Part shown: piece by piece, positions 55,607 to 63,725 of the stretch
How the letters are laid out: the number at the start of each line of letters is the position of its first letter
Position numbering within the stretch: position 1 is the first letter of the stretch
DNA from: XYD12-FULL-36-8 sp964391015
Lineage (GTDB): Bacteria; Bacteroidota; Ignavibacteria; Ignavibacteriales; Ignavibacteriaceae
DNA: 64,000 nt
Assembly (NCBI GenBank): GCA_964391015.1
Contig: CAYMKU010000012.1
Span: 28,263-92,262, forward strand
Direction: 5' to 3'
The notes under the pieces: generated by a model
Database searches by the model: none
The model's input: the letters and a program-made list of their open reading frames with translations, nothing else
What the model was told of the DNA's origin: nothing
Made by a program: the position numbers and the translations under genes

Positions 55607-55885
55607 TTATGTCCTAACACTATATTCAGTGTCTATTCTCTCTTTTAAAATTATCTTAATTAGTGATTGATATGGCACATCACGCTTATTGGCTATAGCT
55701 TTAATCTCCTCAAGAATTGATTCCGGTAATCGTAATGAAATAGTTTTGGTGGAAGGCTTCAATCTGGGAAACATAGCTTTCTTAGCTTGTTTCCAATCCA
55801 CATATTCTGTAGAGTCAGTCTTGCTCCAGAATTTCCTTTCTTCATCTTCATTTTTGAACTTAGGTATTTTTTTGAATTTCTTCAT
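55607..55885 (-). CDS. brnA: BrnA/CopG-type antitoxin
   Basis: A 92-residue antitoxin. The C-terminal ribbon-helix-helix (KTISLRLPESILEEIKAIAN, then VPYQSLIKIILKERI) binds DNA and the N-terminal part (KFKNEDEERKFWSKTDSTEY) is the toxin-binding segment of BrnA/CopG antitoxins. It overlaps the toxin gene by 26 bases and is translated second, the usual brnT-brnA order. It should neutralise BrnT and repress the operon through the palindrome upstream of brnT. Confidence 0.93.
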   Translation of the reverse strand: MKKFKKIPKFKNEDEERKFWSKTDSTEYVDWKQAKKAMFPRLKPSTKTISLRLPESILEEIKAIANKRDVPYQSLIKIILKERIDTEYSVRT

Positions 55886-56171
55886 TATAGATCTCTCTTT
55901 CGTTTTTATTCATATCCCTTGCTGAAATAACTCTTATAAGCTTTCCTCTTATTGTAAATACAATAAACAAAGTTCTACCTGTATCGGTGCTACCAAGTGC
56001 AAACCATCTTTTTTCTTTATCCGAATGTTTTTTGTCGTCGGATACAATAAGTGGTTTATTAAAAAATATTTGCTCACATTCCACCCTTGTAACTTTATGT
56101 TTTATCCAGCTCTTTTCAGAGTTACCTCTATCCCATTGAAAACCTTCACATTGGTCAAATATTTTTTTCAT
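55860..56171 (-). CDS. brnT: BrnT-family ribonuclease toxin
   Basis: A 103-residue toxin of the BrnT family, a RelE-like mRNA interferase. FQWDRGNSEKSWIKHKVT, the EQIF pair, EKRWFALGSTDTGRTLFIVF and IRVISARDMNKNEREIY are the typical motifs; the Arg and Lys needed for RNA cleavage are present in the final segment. It is followed by its antitoxin with a 26-base overlap. The operon looks complete and active. It sits among degraded mobile genes, as expected for a stabilising module. Confidence 0.95.
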   Translation of the reverse strand: MKKIFDQCEGFQWDRGNSEKSWIKHKVTRVECEQIFFNKPLIVSDDKKHSDKEKRWFALGSTDTGRTLFIVFTIRGKLIRVISARDMNKNEREIYNEEIQKNT

Positions 56172-56177
56172 TGTATT

Positions 56178-56198
56178 TGTATATTATAAATATATACA
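56178..56198. promoter_or_regulatory. Palindromic operator upstream of brnT
   Basis: TGTATAT-TATAAAT-ATATACA: seven-base arms that are exact complements, separated by seven bases and ending 7 bases before the brnT start codon. The position over the promoter and start region suits autoregulation by the BrnA ribbon-helix-helix dimer. Confidence 0.65.
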
Positions 56199-56577
56199 CT
56201 AAAAATCAAGATGTTTTTTAATTATATCAAGCCAATAGTTTGTTTCGCAGTATTCAATTTCTGGCACATGCTACTTAGCAATTACACACCGCAATTCAAT
56301 TGAGACGTGGTGCCGTGAAGTTAGCGAATCATTTGTACGTAGTGAAACATGATCTATGATTTTACCACTGGCCAGAATAAGGCTTATGTGGGAATAGGAA
56401 ACCAAAATAGTTATAGTTATTCAATACTCTTTTATTTTTTGCAGTAAAAAATATCTTTCGCTAAATTATTTTGAAAAGTTACGTGATTATTTTGTGTAAA
56501 TTTCACATTAGGTAATTTTAGTTTGAACAACATATTTTTACCGCAATTCTAAGTTTATATAAAATGCAAAGATTATA
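56199..56577. other. Non-coding spacer
   Basis: AT-rich spacer; no gene is seen. It probably includes the promoter of the glycosidase gene. Confidence 0.4.
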
Positions 56578-58938
56578 ATGAAGGCAAGTTTTTCTTTCCC
56601 GATGCTATCTCCCCCATTAAGATTTTTGTTAAGTCTTTACCTATTCTCATCAATCATCACAACAAACCTAATATCACAATCAAATTCCATTTACTCAGGA
56701 GTTCAAACTCATTTCGGACAATTTTATCGATCTGATATGGATTCATTAAGTATGACAAAGATGCTTGATTCGGTTAAACAGACTGGAATCAATTTAATCA
56801 GAGATGAATGTTATTGGGCTGATGTTGAAACCTCACTTGGAGTATTTACTTTTCCAAAGCAAATAGATGATTACGTCGTTAATGCATATCAAAGAGGTAT
56901 AGAGGTTTTGATGATCTTAAATTATAATAACCCTCTTTATGCTCCACAAGCCGGTTCAGGTATTGTTACAGATTCGAACCGTTCAGCTTTTGTTAATTAT
57001 TGTAAGCAAGTAGTTAACCGCTATTCTCCCATGGGTGTTAAGCATTATGAAATTTGGAATGAACCAAATATTCCCCTTTTCTGGGATCCGGCTCCCGGTA
57101 CATCAGAATATTTTAACCTTATAAAGGCTGTTTATCCTGCAATTAAGGAAATTGATTCGAGTATTACTGTTCTTGCTTGTGCAACATCACCGGCTGAAGG
57201 AAATCCCGCACCATTTATTTCTTGGCTAAATTTTATCGGACAGGTCTTTGCTTTCGGCGGAAGTAATTATATGGATGGTATTTCTTTTCATCTGTACCGT
57301 GTAGATCGAAGCCCGGAGAATTGGTTATTTAATGATATAAACAGTCTCAGAGCAATTGTTGGTCAGAACAAAGAACTTTGGCTCACCGAGGTTGGCTATC
57401 ACACAAGCACTACATGGCCAAACTTATCATTAAGCAATCAAGCAAGTTATATCGCCAGGCTTTATTTACTTGGGAAATCGTTTAATAAGCTTAAGAGCAT
57501 TGTTTATTATGATCTAAAGAATGATGGTGAAAATCCTTCCGAACCCGAACATAATTATGGGTTATTGAATTTCGATTTATCGCCGAAACTTGGGTATAAA
57601 TCTTACAGAACTTTTAATCAAGAGATTGAAAACAAACTGTTTACCAACGGTTCTAATACCAATGATTATTATAAATATACTTTTGTAGATACCTCCGGTA
57701 ATAAAACTTATGCATTTTGGAATCCCAATACTACATCCTTGAAACCGGAAATATTTCTTAAAAACAGATTAAGAATCACAGATTACTTAGGAAATAATTA
57801 TTACGTGTATGATAGAGATAAGAATATCTACGTTAATTATATTTCTTCCCCTCAGTATTTCACAGAGTTAGATACTTTTCCTATCATTGATCATTTTGAT
57901 TTGTTTCCCAAAATTGATTCAATCATTGTCGGGCAGAAGATAAACTTAAAATTAATTGCCTTTACCCAAAGCGGTGAGAAAATATATATCGACAGTTCTG
58001 CGGTAAATTGGAGCGTCGGAGACACTTTGGGAGTAATTGATTCAACCGGAAAATATACTGCGCTAAAAGAGGGAATCGGAAAAGTTTATGGAGCTTTCGA
58101 AGGATATGTTACAGAAAAAACTTTTCAAATATTCCCACAGTATAATTCATTAGAAATAGAAAATTTTAATGATCTAAATGCTTTTAATATCAACACTCTA
58201 AATCTGTTGCCCGGTTCAAATCTATCAATTACAGATACAAACTATACCACATTTAGCTATTCTTGTCTCGTCACATTTTCATTCAAATATAAGGGGATTG
58301 ACCAGCATCGTTTTCTTCTGGATTGTAATTTCGCCTTGCTGGGAGAACCGGATTCGCTTTACATTGATGTTTACGGTAATGGAAAAGGACACGTAATTCA
58401 GTATCACTTCGTAGATGCAGACGGAGATCTATTTACGATCAATTCACCTCCCAATGCATTACTCCAAGTTTATGGATGGAAAACGGTAAAGGTATCGCTT
58501 AGAGGATTTGGATCATCCTTTAATTATCCCGCTAAACTTAAAAAAATTATTTTATTCACCGTGCAAAATAGCGGACTGATTGATTCAATTTATTCAGGTA
58601 AGATATTATTGGACAATCTGCGAATCCATAATGGGGTTTTTACTGATGCAGAAAATGAAATTGAAACATATCCAGAACAATTTATTCTATCACAGAATTA
58701 TCCGAACCCTTATAATTTAACCACAAGGATTCAATATTCCTTGAGCAGTCCACAGTATGTAACCCTCAAAGTTTATGATATACTTGGTAATGAAATAGAA
58801 TCTCTAGTTAATGAAGAGAAAAAAGCCGGCAGTTATGAAATAACCTGGCACTCAAAAAGTTTACCAAGTGGAGTTTACTTCTACAGAATTCAAGCTGGAA
58901 GTTTTATTGCTTCGAAGAAAATGCTATTATTGAAATAA
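56578..58938 (+). CDS. T9SS-exported clan GH-A glycosidase (GH39-like)
   Basis: A 786-residue exported protein. After a signal peptide (to about 34, ending LISQS) comes a TIM-barrel glycosidase with acid/base E162 in EIWNEPN and nucleophile E271 in LWLTEVGY, the two-glutamate pattern of clan GH-A; the overall look is closest to GH39/PslG-like enzymes. It continues with an Ig-like linker and carbohydrate-binding-like region, and ends in a T9SS type A sorting domain (LSQNYPNPYNLTTRIQYSL, ending KKMLLLK). It probably cuts a polysaccharide at the cell surface; whether this is the cell's own polymer or food is open. Confidence 0.9.
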   Translation: MKASFSFPMLSPPLRFLLSLYLFSSIITTNLISQSNSIYSGVQTHFGQFYRSDMDSLSMTKMLDSVKQTGINLIRDECYWADVETSLGVFTFPKQIDDYVVNAYQRGIEVLMILNYNNPLYAPQAGSGIVTDSNRSAFVNYCKQVVNRYSPMGVKHYEIWNEPNIPLFWDPAPGTSEYFNLIKAVYPAIKEIDSSITVLACATSPAEGNPAPFISWLNFIGQVFAFGGSNYMDGISFHLYRVDRSPENWLFNDINSLRAIVGQNKELWLTEVGYHTSTTWPNLSLSNQASYIARLYLLGKSFNKLKSIVYYDLKNDGENPSEPEHNYGLLNFDLSPKLGYKSYRTFNQEIENKLFTNGSNTNDYYKYTFVDTSGNKTYAFWNPNTTSLKPEIFLKNRLRITDYLGNNYYVYDRDKNIYVNYISSPQYFTELDTFPIIDHFDLFPKIDSIIVGQKINLKLIAFTQSGEKIYIDSSAVNWSVGDTLGVIDSTGKYTALKEGIGKVYGAFEGYVTEKTFQIFPQYNSLEIENFNDLNAFNINTLNLLPGSNLSITDTNYTTFSYSCLVTFSFKYKGIDQHRFLLDCNFALLGEPDSLYIDVYGNGKGHVIQYHFVDADGDLFTINSPPNALLQVYGWKTVKVSLRGFGSSFNYPAKLKKIILFTVQNSGLIDSIYSGKILLDNLRIHNGVFTDAENEIETYPEQFILSQNYPNPYNLTTRIQYSLSSPQYVTLKVYDILGNEIESLVNEEKKAGSYEITWHSKSLPSGVYFYRIQAGSFIASKKMLLLK

Positions 58939-58977
58939 TCTTAACCGTGATTTAATTTATCACTGATAATATATTTT

Positions 58978-60204
58978 ATGAATATTAAAAACTCCCTCAC
59001 ACTAATTTTTGCTTTTACAATTTTCGGAACTGCCATGCCCCAAGATGATTTTAATATCACTGATTCTTCCCTCTATGCAAGAGCAAAGCAGCTGACTCAA
59101 GACCTTCTTATTGTAGATACTCACATTGATTTACCCTTGACGTTGTACCATGAATGGTTTGATGTGTCACAACTATCTGATCGCGGTGAGATAGACTACC
59201 CTCGTGCAGTCGAGGGCGGACTTGACGTCGCTTTCATGTCTATTTATACCCCTCCCAGACTTGAAGGTACAGGCAGATCGAAACTTGAAGCAGATTCATT
59301 GATTACATTGGTTCATAAAATAGTGACGGAATGGCCGGATAAGTTTGCGTTTGTCCGATCGACCTCGGAAATACAACCCCAAGCAAAACAAGGAATAATT
59401 CTGCTGACAATGGGAATGGAAAACGGATCTCCCGTTGAAAATGATTTAGAAAACATCAAAGAATTTTATGATAAAGGCATTCGATACATTACGCTTGCTC
59501 ATTATAAATGGAATCACATTTGTGATTCTGCAAATGATCCCGAAAGAAAATGGAACGGGCTAAGTCCTTTCGGTGAAGAAGTGGTGAAGGAAATGAATCG
59601 GCTAGGAATCATGGTAGATGTTTCTCATATAAGTGACAGTGCATTTTATGATGTAATAAGTTTGACTAAATCACCTGTGATAGCTTCACATTCAAGCTGT
59701 AGATTTTTTATTCCCGATCTTGAAAGGAATATGAGTGACGAGATGATTAAGACATTAGCACAAAATAAAGGAGTGATTCAGATAAATTTCGGCAATATGT
59801 TTCTCCGAGATGAAATCAACCGAAAAATTGAGGAAAGCGAATCAGAGATTAAAAATTATCTTGAAATAAATAATATAAATCCAAACTCACCCGAAGCAAA
59901 AGAGTTTTCACGAAACTACTCCGATGAGCACCCTTTGCCGAAAGCCACCGTAAAAGATGTGGCAGATCATATAGATCACATAGTGAAATTAGTCGGTGCT
60001 GATTTTGTCGGACTTGGATCTGATTTTAACGGACTGGGGAAAGATAGTCTGCCAATAGGACTAGAAGATGTTTCCAAATTCCCAAACCTCGTTTATGAGC
60101 TTTTGGGGCGCGGATACAAAGATAGTGATATTAAAAAAATTCTTGGCGGAAATCTATTAAGAGTCTGGAAGCAAGTTGAAGTGGTTTCTGAAACATTAAA
60201 GTAA
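58978..60204 (+). CDS. Membrane dipeptidase (M19/renal dipeptidase family)
   Basis: A 408-residue exported zinc dipeptidase. After a short signal peptide (to about 22) the binuclear-metal site is clear: VDTHIDLPL (H49, D51), the bridging Glu in TMGMENGSP, HYKWNHICDS, and the two His in VDVSHISD and VIASHSSCR; GLGSDFNG gives the final Asp. Family members cleave dipeptides, often including D-amino acid or L,D forms, in the periplasm. It lies 40 bases after the glycosidase and may be co-transcribed. Confidence 0.93.
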   Translation: MNIKNSLTLIFAFTIFGTAMPQDDFNITDSSLYARAKQLTQDLLIVDTHIDLPLTLYHEWFDVSQLSDRGEIDYPRAVEGGLDVAFMSIYTPPRLEGTGRSKLEADSLITLVHKIVTEWPDKFAFVRSTSEIQPQAKQGIILLTMGMENGSPVENDLENIKEFYDKGIRYITLAHYKWNHICDSANDPERKWNGLSPFGEEVVKEMNRLGIMVDVSHISDSAFYDVISLTKSPVIASHSSCRFFIPDLERNMSDEMIKTLAQNKGVIQINFGNMFLRDEINRKIEESESEIKNYLEINNINPNSPEAKEFSRNYSDEHPLPKATVKDVADHIDHIVKLVGADFVGLGSDFNGLGKDSLPIGLEDVSKFPNLVYELLGRGYKDSDIKKILGGNLLRVWKQVEVVSETLK

Positions 60205-60530
60205 TTTATATTAAAATCACATTTCTCATTTGTTTTAGCACCAATAGCATACTTCTAAAATTTCCAAAAAAAAATTTTACCTCCCGATAGTACTATGTTT
60301 CTATTAGGTCCTAACCGAGTTCGAAATTAAGACTTAGTAGTTGCTGATTCTGGATGAGCCTGGGGGTACAATGGTCCCATCCACAGCGGGCCAAGTAAAA
60401 TTGTTTTTGTGCATTAGGAAGTATAAAGCTGCTTTTGCTAATTGTTTTGGCAACTACTCTTGACAAATACACAGATTAAAGTCAAGTTTGTTGTAAGTTT
60501 TACAGCTAAAAATCAAACCAAAGGAGAAAA
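60205..60530. other. Non-coding spacer
   Basis: A 326-base spacer without an ORF. It contains GGATGAGCCTGGGGGTACAA (from 60352) and a downstream TCCCATCC that can pair as GGATG/CATCC; no known RNA class is recognised. It probably has the promoter of the DUF350 gene. Confidence 0.4.
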
Positions 60531-60734
60531 ATGGAGTGGACAATCATTGGTCTTAATATTCTATACGCCGTAATCGGTGTTGTATTAATGTTTATTTCCT
60601 ATAAAGTATTTGATCTGCTTTCCCCGAAGATCAATTTTGAAGAGGAGCTTAAAAAAGGAAATATAGCTGTCGCCATATTCATTGCAGCAATATTTATTGC
60701 TATAGCTTTGATAATCGGAGGATCACTTAATTGA
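60531..60734 (+). CDS. DUF350 membrane protein
   Basis: A 67-residue protein with two membrane spans (IGLNILYAVIGVVLMFISYK and AVAIFIAAIFIAIALIIGGS) and an acidic/basic loop (PKINFEEELKKGNIAVA). It matches half of a typical DUF350 protein, a family often linked to cell-envelope or glutathionylspermidine-like operons. AAAGGAGAAAA precedes the ATG. Its stop overlaps the start of the lytic transglycosylase gene, so the pair is coupled and it likely assists envelope functions. Confidence 0.85.
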   Translation: MEWTIIGLNILYAVIGVVLMFISYKVFDLLSPKINFEEELKKGNIAVAIFIAAIFIAIALIIGGSLN

Positions 60735-61297
60735 AAATTTTGATTGTATTTGGTCTCACTATTATATTCTCCGTTAATCTTGCTTTTAGCCAGAAACATT
60801 TGACCAAGTATGATGATACCTTCAAAAAATACAGCAAAAGATTCTTCGGTCCTGGTTTCGACTGGAAGCTTTTTAAGGCTCAAGGTATTGCTGAAAGTCA
60901 ATTAACTCCAGATGCTTCCAGTAAAGTTGGTGCCCGAGGAATAATGCAATTGATGCCTTCAACTTTTAAAGAAGTGAAAAGCAAAAACCCAGATTTTATT
61001 ACCGTACAAGACCCCGAATGGAATATTGGCGCAGGCATTTATTATGATAGAACGTTATATAATGGCTGGAAAGAAATTGAAAATGATTCTGAAAAAGTGA
61101 GTTTTACATTTGGCAGCTATAACGCTGGAAAAGGAACAATACTGAAAGCTCAAACGAAAGCAAAAATTGATAGCTTAGATCATACTTCTTGGGAATCTAT
61201 TTCTTCTATTGCCCACAAGGTCCCCAAATGGAGGTATAAGGAAACTCTAAACTATGTTGAACGTATTAAACAGTATCATCAAGAAGTTATAAAATAA
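60731..61297 (+). CDS. Lytic transglycosylase (SLT domain, MltF-like)
   Basis: A 188-residue exported muramidase-like enzyme. It starts at TTG 60731, sharing TTGA with the end of the DUF350 gene. After a signal peptide (ending LAFSQ) the SLT domain has catalytic E55 in AQGIAESQLTP, the GARGIMQLMPST signature, IGAGIYYDR and FTFGSYNAGKG. Such enzymes cut peptidoglycan by forming 1,6-anhydro ends during growth or secretion-system assembly. It is full-length for a single-domain SLT protein. A clear terminator lies 53 bases after its stop. Confidence 0.93.
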   Translation: MKILIVFGLTIIFSVNLAFSQKHLTKYDDTFKKYSKRFFGPGFDWKLFKAQGIAESQLTPDASSKVGARGIMQLMPSTFKEVKSKNPDFITVQDPEWNIGAGIYYDRTLYNGWKEIENDSEKVSFTFGSYNAGKGTILKAQTKAKIDSLDHTSWESISSIAHKVPKWRYKETLNYVERIKQYHQEVIK

Positions 61298-61649
61298 GTT
61301 TAGCTGATTATATTACTCCGAAAAAAATGATTTTAATAAAATAAATTCAAGGGAGCATTTGCTCCCTTTTTATTCCCCATAAAAGTCCGTTATATCAAAC
61401 CAGAACTTTTTTATTTTCCTATCGGGAAAAATAATATTCAGTACATCGTATTGTTTATCCCTCTCATCAATCAATCCAAATATTTATTATTTACCTCAAT
61501 TCTTAAATTGAAATATTCCTTAAAGGGTGTGCCATTATTTGGCAGAATTTCGTTTATTGGATTAAGTTTTTACTTATAAATCAGGAAAATCTTAGTGGAA
61601 CACCAATTGTATTTGTTTTGATTATAGCTTTAATAAAGGGAGAAATGTA
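61298..61649. other. Non-coding spacer with the terminator of the transglycosylase operon
   Basis: Apart from the terminator at 61349-61371, nothing is seen; its right end holds the promoter of the small membrane protein gene. Confidence 0.45.
61349..61371 (+). terminator. Rho-independent terminator
   Basis: AAGGGAGC-ATTT-GCTCCCTT followed by TTTT: a seven- to eight-base GC-rich stem with a short loop and a T run. Confidence 0.9.
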
Positions 61650-61934
61650 ATGGCAACTATTACTAAGTCTTTTGAGAAAAGAGCGTCGGATGCTGAATCA
61701 AAAATAGCAGTAAATAAACCACAATTCCTCTACGGTCTAAAAAGATATTTATTATATCCAATAGAATCTGGACTATATGGTCTATATATTATTTTTGCGC
61801 TCCTAATACTATTGAAGATTGTATCCTATTTGGCGGGTTTAACTGAAATGTTCAATGTTGACCGAAGCGATTTGATTTTTCCATTGTTAGGATTCATGAT
61901 TATGTTTTTAGTGGATGTTTTTAAAAAACAATAA
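61650..61934 (+). CDS. Small hypothetical membrane protein
   Basis: A 94-residue protein, ATG 61650 preceded by AAAGGGAGAAATGTA. It has a charged N terminus (TKSFEKRASDAESKIAV) and two hydrophobic spans (LYIIFALLILLKIVSYLAGL and LIFPLLGFMIMFLVDVF). No family is recognised. It stands alone. Confidence 0.75.
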   Translation: MATITKSFEKRASDAESKIAVNKPQFLYGLKRYLLYPIESGLYGLYIIFALLILLKIVSYLAGLTEMFNVDRSDLIFPLLGFMIMFLVDVFKKQ

Positions 61935-62111
61935 ATGTCCTTTGGTCATTTGTGAGTGAGTTGTTTACATGCATCTACTCAATAGATTCACTATTGGAAT
62001 CCTTATTCTCCTTCATCTCTTGACTGACTTCGTTTTGCAATCCAATTGCTATACAAATTGAAATAACATGACGAATTAATCTCTTCATTAGTGACATTCC
62101 ATTACACCCGG

Positions 62112-62321
62112 TGAGTTCAGAGACTTTAAAGTTAGTAGCATTTAGGAAAATGCTTGAGGCAAGATTNNNNNNNNNNNNNNNNNNNNNNNNNNNNNNNNNN
62201 NNNNNNNNNNNNNNNNNNNNNNNNNNNNNNNNNNNNNNNNNNNNNNNNNNNNNNNNNNNNNNNNNNTGAGTTCAGAGACTTTAAAGTTAGTAGCATTTAG
62301 GAAAATGCTTGAGGCAAGATT
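62112..62321. repeat. Identical 55-base sequence on both sides of the second gap
   Basis: TGAGTTCAGAGACTTTAAAG and the following 35 bases at 62112-62166 are repeated exactly at 62267-62321, where the contigs meet the N run. A contig-end overlap of exactly 55 bases is more likely than a true duplication. Confidence 0.9.
62167..62266. other. Assembly gap (100 N)
   Basis: Exactly 100 N of nominal length, flanked by the two copies of a 55-base exact repeat. The bases on each side suggest that the contigs simply overlap. Confidence 0.99.
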
Positions 62322-62383
62322 GAGAAATCCTCATGATTTCTTTTCGTACAAAGGACCAATGGTAAAACCGAAGTCAAGATTTT

Positions 62384-62848
62384 TTAAGAGACTGAATTCA
62401 TCTCTTTGATGAATTGCTTTCGGATTTTAAGTGCTTCCTTGAAGGCTTCTTTCATATTTTTATATTTAGACAAATAAAGTCTTTTCATTCGGAGATGACC
62501 GTTTATTCTCGCTCCGGTAATGAGTATTACTTTGCTTGAATACCTCTTTATTTTTCCATTGCTGAGTTTTCTATTCCGATAAGTCATGTATTTGTGTATT
62601 CCCGCGTATCCATATAATCCATTTCCTATTGTTTTTGCCTTCCCATATTCATTCCTTCCAGTCTCTTCACATTTCTTATCCCTCCACTCTATTGCAGCAT
62701 TTATTGCTTGTTCTTCACTCTTGTAAGTTTTAGTTAAAAACCATTTCTGAATTGTTTTTCCCTTATAAGGAATCTTTACTAGATAACCTGGCGAGTTTTT
62801 ACAAACAGCTTGATAAATATATTTGTGTTTATTTAGAATCCGACTCAT
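62384..62848 (-). CDS. AP2-like DNA-binding-domain protein
   Basis: A 154-residue basic protein. The N-terminal part (GYLVKIPYKGKTIQKWF, KTYKSEEQAINAAIEWRD) has the strand-strand-strand-helix pattern of AP2/ERF domains found in homing endonucleases and phage proteins; the C-terminal part (GHLRMKRLYLSKYKNMKEAF, then EALKIRKQF) looks like a second, degenerate copy. No nuclease motif is seen. It is probably mobile-element-derived. An alternative reading, a short integrase arm-domain protein, is possible. Confidence 0.65.
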   Translation of the reverse strand: MSRILNKHKYIYQAVCKNSPGYLVKIPYKGKTIQKWFLTKTYKSEEQAINAAIEWRDKKCEETGRNEYGKAKTIGNGLYGYAGIHKYMTYRNRKLSNGKIKRYSSKVILITGARINGHLRMKRLYLSKYKNMKEAFKEALKIRKQFIKEMNSVS

Positions 62849-63021
62849 ATCCCTTTAACAAAAAAATAAAGTTTTCAAAAATTTTTGCCATAAAAAATCT
62901 TTTTCGCTACAATTAGTTTTATTGAGCGCTGCATCTTTCGAGGACTAACCTACTTGGTAAAAAACTATTTGTAGCCCCCCCCAACCTCTGCCAATTTAAT
63001 AGCTACCATAACGTTCATACA

Positions 63022-63651
63022 TTACTCTTTTTTGTAAGATACCGGATTATTTAACATGATATGCTGTGAATCCTTCAGCTTAAGTATTTCTTTAAGTTTC
63101 TGTAAATCCATTGTTGCTCTTGGAACTGTTGCAAGTCCAACAGATGCACAAAATATTGAAATGTTTTGTGATACAATTCCGGCATCTTCGGCAGCCCAAA
63201 CCAATTTCTTCGATTCATCTCCACGGGAAAATTTTGATATATCTGATACTAACAAGCAAATCACCGGAGCTTTTGATACTTCCTCTTGAGATCCGGCAAC
63301 TAATTTTCGATAGTCTCCCAAGACAACTAAATCTAGTAAATGTTTATTCGCATTATAAAAATACACTCCGGATTTCATACATACATATACATCAATATCT
63401 TGAGCATTTATTGCTGATGGGGCGGTTCGTTTTCCACTTTCGGGACGATTCACACCATTAGCTGCCCACAGTAAATCCGATAAATCACGAAGACTTAAAC
63501 TTGTTGTATCAAAATCCCTCTCAGATGCTCTCAATGATAGGGCCTTCATAACTGGCAGCCCTCTGGTTAGATCCGGTGGGTTTAATATTATAGCACTTTG
63601 GGCAAGTAAGTTACATGTAAGAAAAAATAAGCAAGTGATGAGGTGTTTCAT
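63022..63651 (-). CDS. Exported SagB/nitroreductase-family protein
   Basis: A 209-residue protein. I start it at ATG 63651 because GAGGAAT lies 5 bases upstream; an ATG at 63663 adds four residues. A signal peptide ending LLAQ is unusual for this flavoprotein family. The body has the SagB/ThcOx-type pattern: SLRASERDFD (the Arg-Ser-x-Arg FMN contact region), LSDLLWAANGVNRPESGKRTAP, NAQDIDVYVC and WAAEDAGIVSQNISIFCASVGL. These bind FMN and carry out oxidations or reductions. An exported version may work on periplasmic substrates; no partner peptide gene is visible. Confidence 0.9.
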   Translation of the reverse strand: MKHLITCLFFLTCNLLAQSAIILNPPDLTRGLPVMKALSLRASERDFDTTSLSLRDLSDLLWAANGVNRPESGKRTAPSAINAQDIDVYVCMKSGVYFYNANKHLLDLVVLGDYRKLVAGSQEEVSKAPVICLLVSDISKFSRGDESKKLVWAAEDAGIVSQNISIFCASVGLATVPRATMDLQKLKEILKLKDSQHIMLNNPVSYKKE

Positions 63652-63725
63652 ATTATTCCTCATGAAAAATAATCAATTTTCTCCCCTCTCTACTCATAAT
63701 TTCTGTGAGCTACTTAAATTTCATT

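Larger units (their letters stand above)
61935..62383. other. Spacer containing an assembly gap and no definite gene
   Basis: The stretch holds 100 N (62167-62266) and a 55-base repeat on both sides. Short frames exist on both strands across the repeat: plus from a GTG at 62111, ending at 62409 once the repeat is merged, and a minus frame ending at about 61978. None has a clear start signal. Confidence 0.4.

Noticed and set aside
62111..62409. A basic plus-strand peptide gene across the second gap
   Set aside because: It requires merging the contigs, has only a GTG with no ribosome-binding site, and an overlapping minus-strand frame looks equally plausible.
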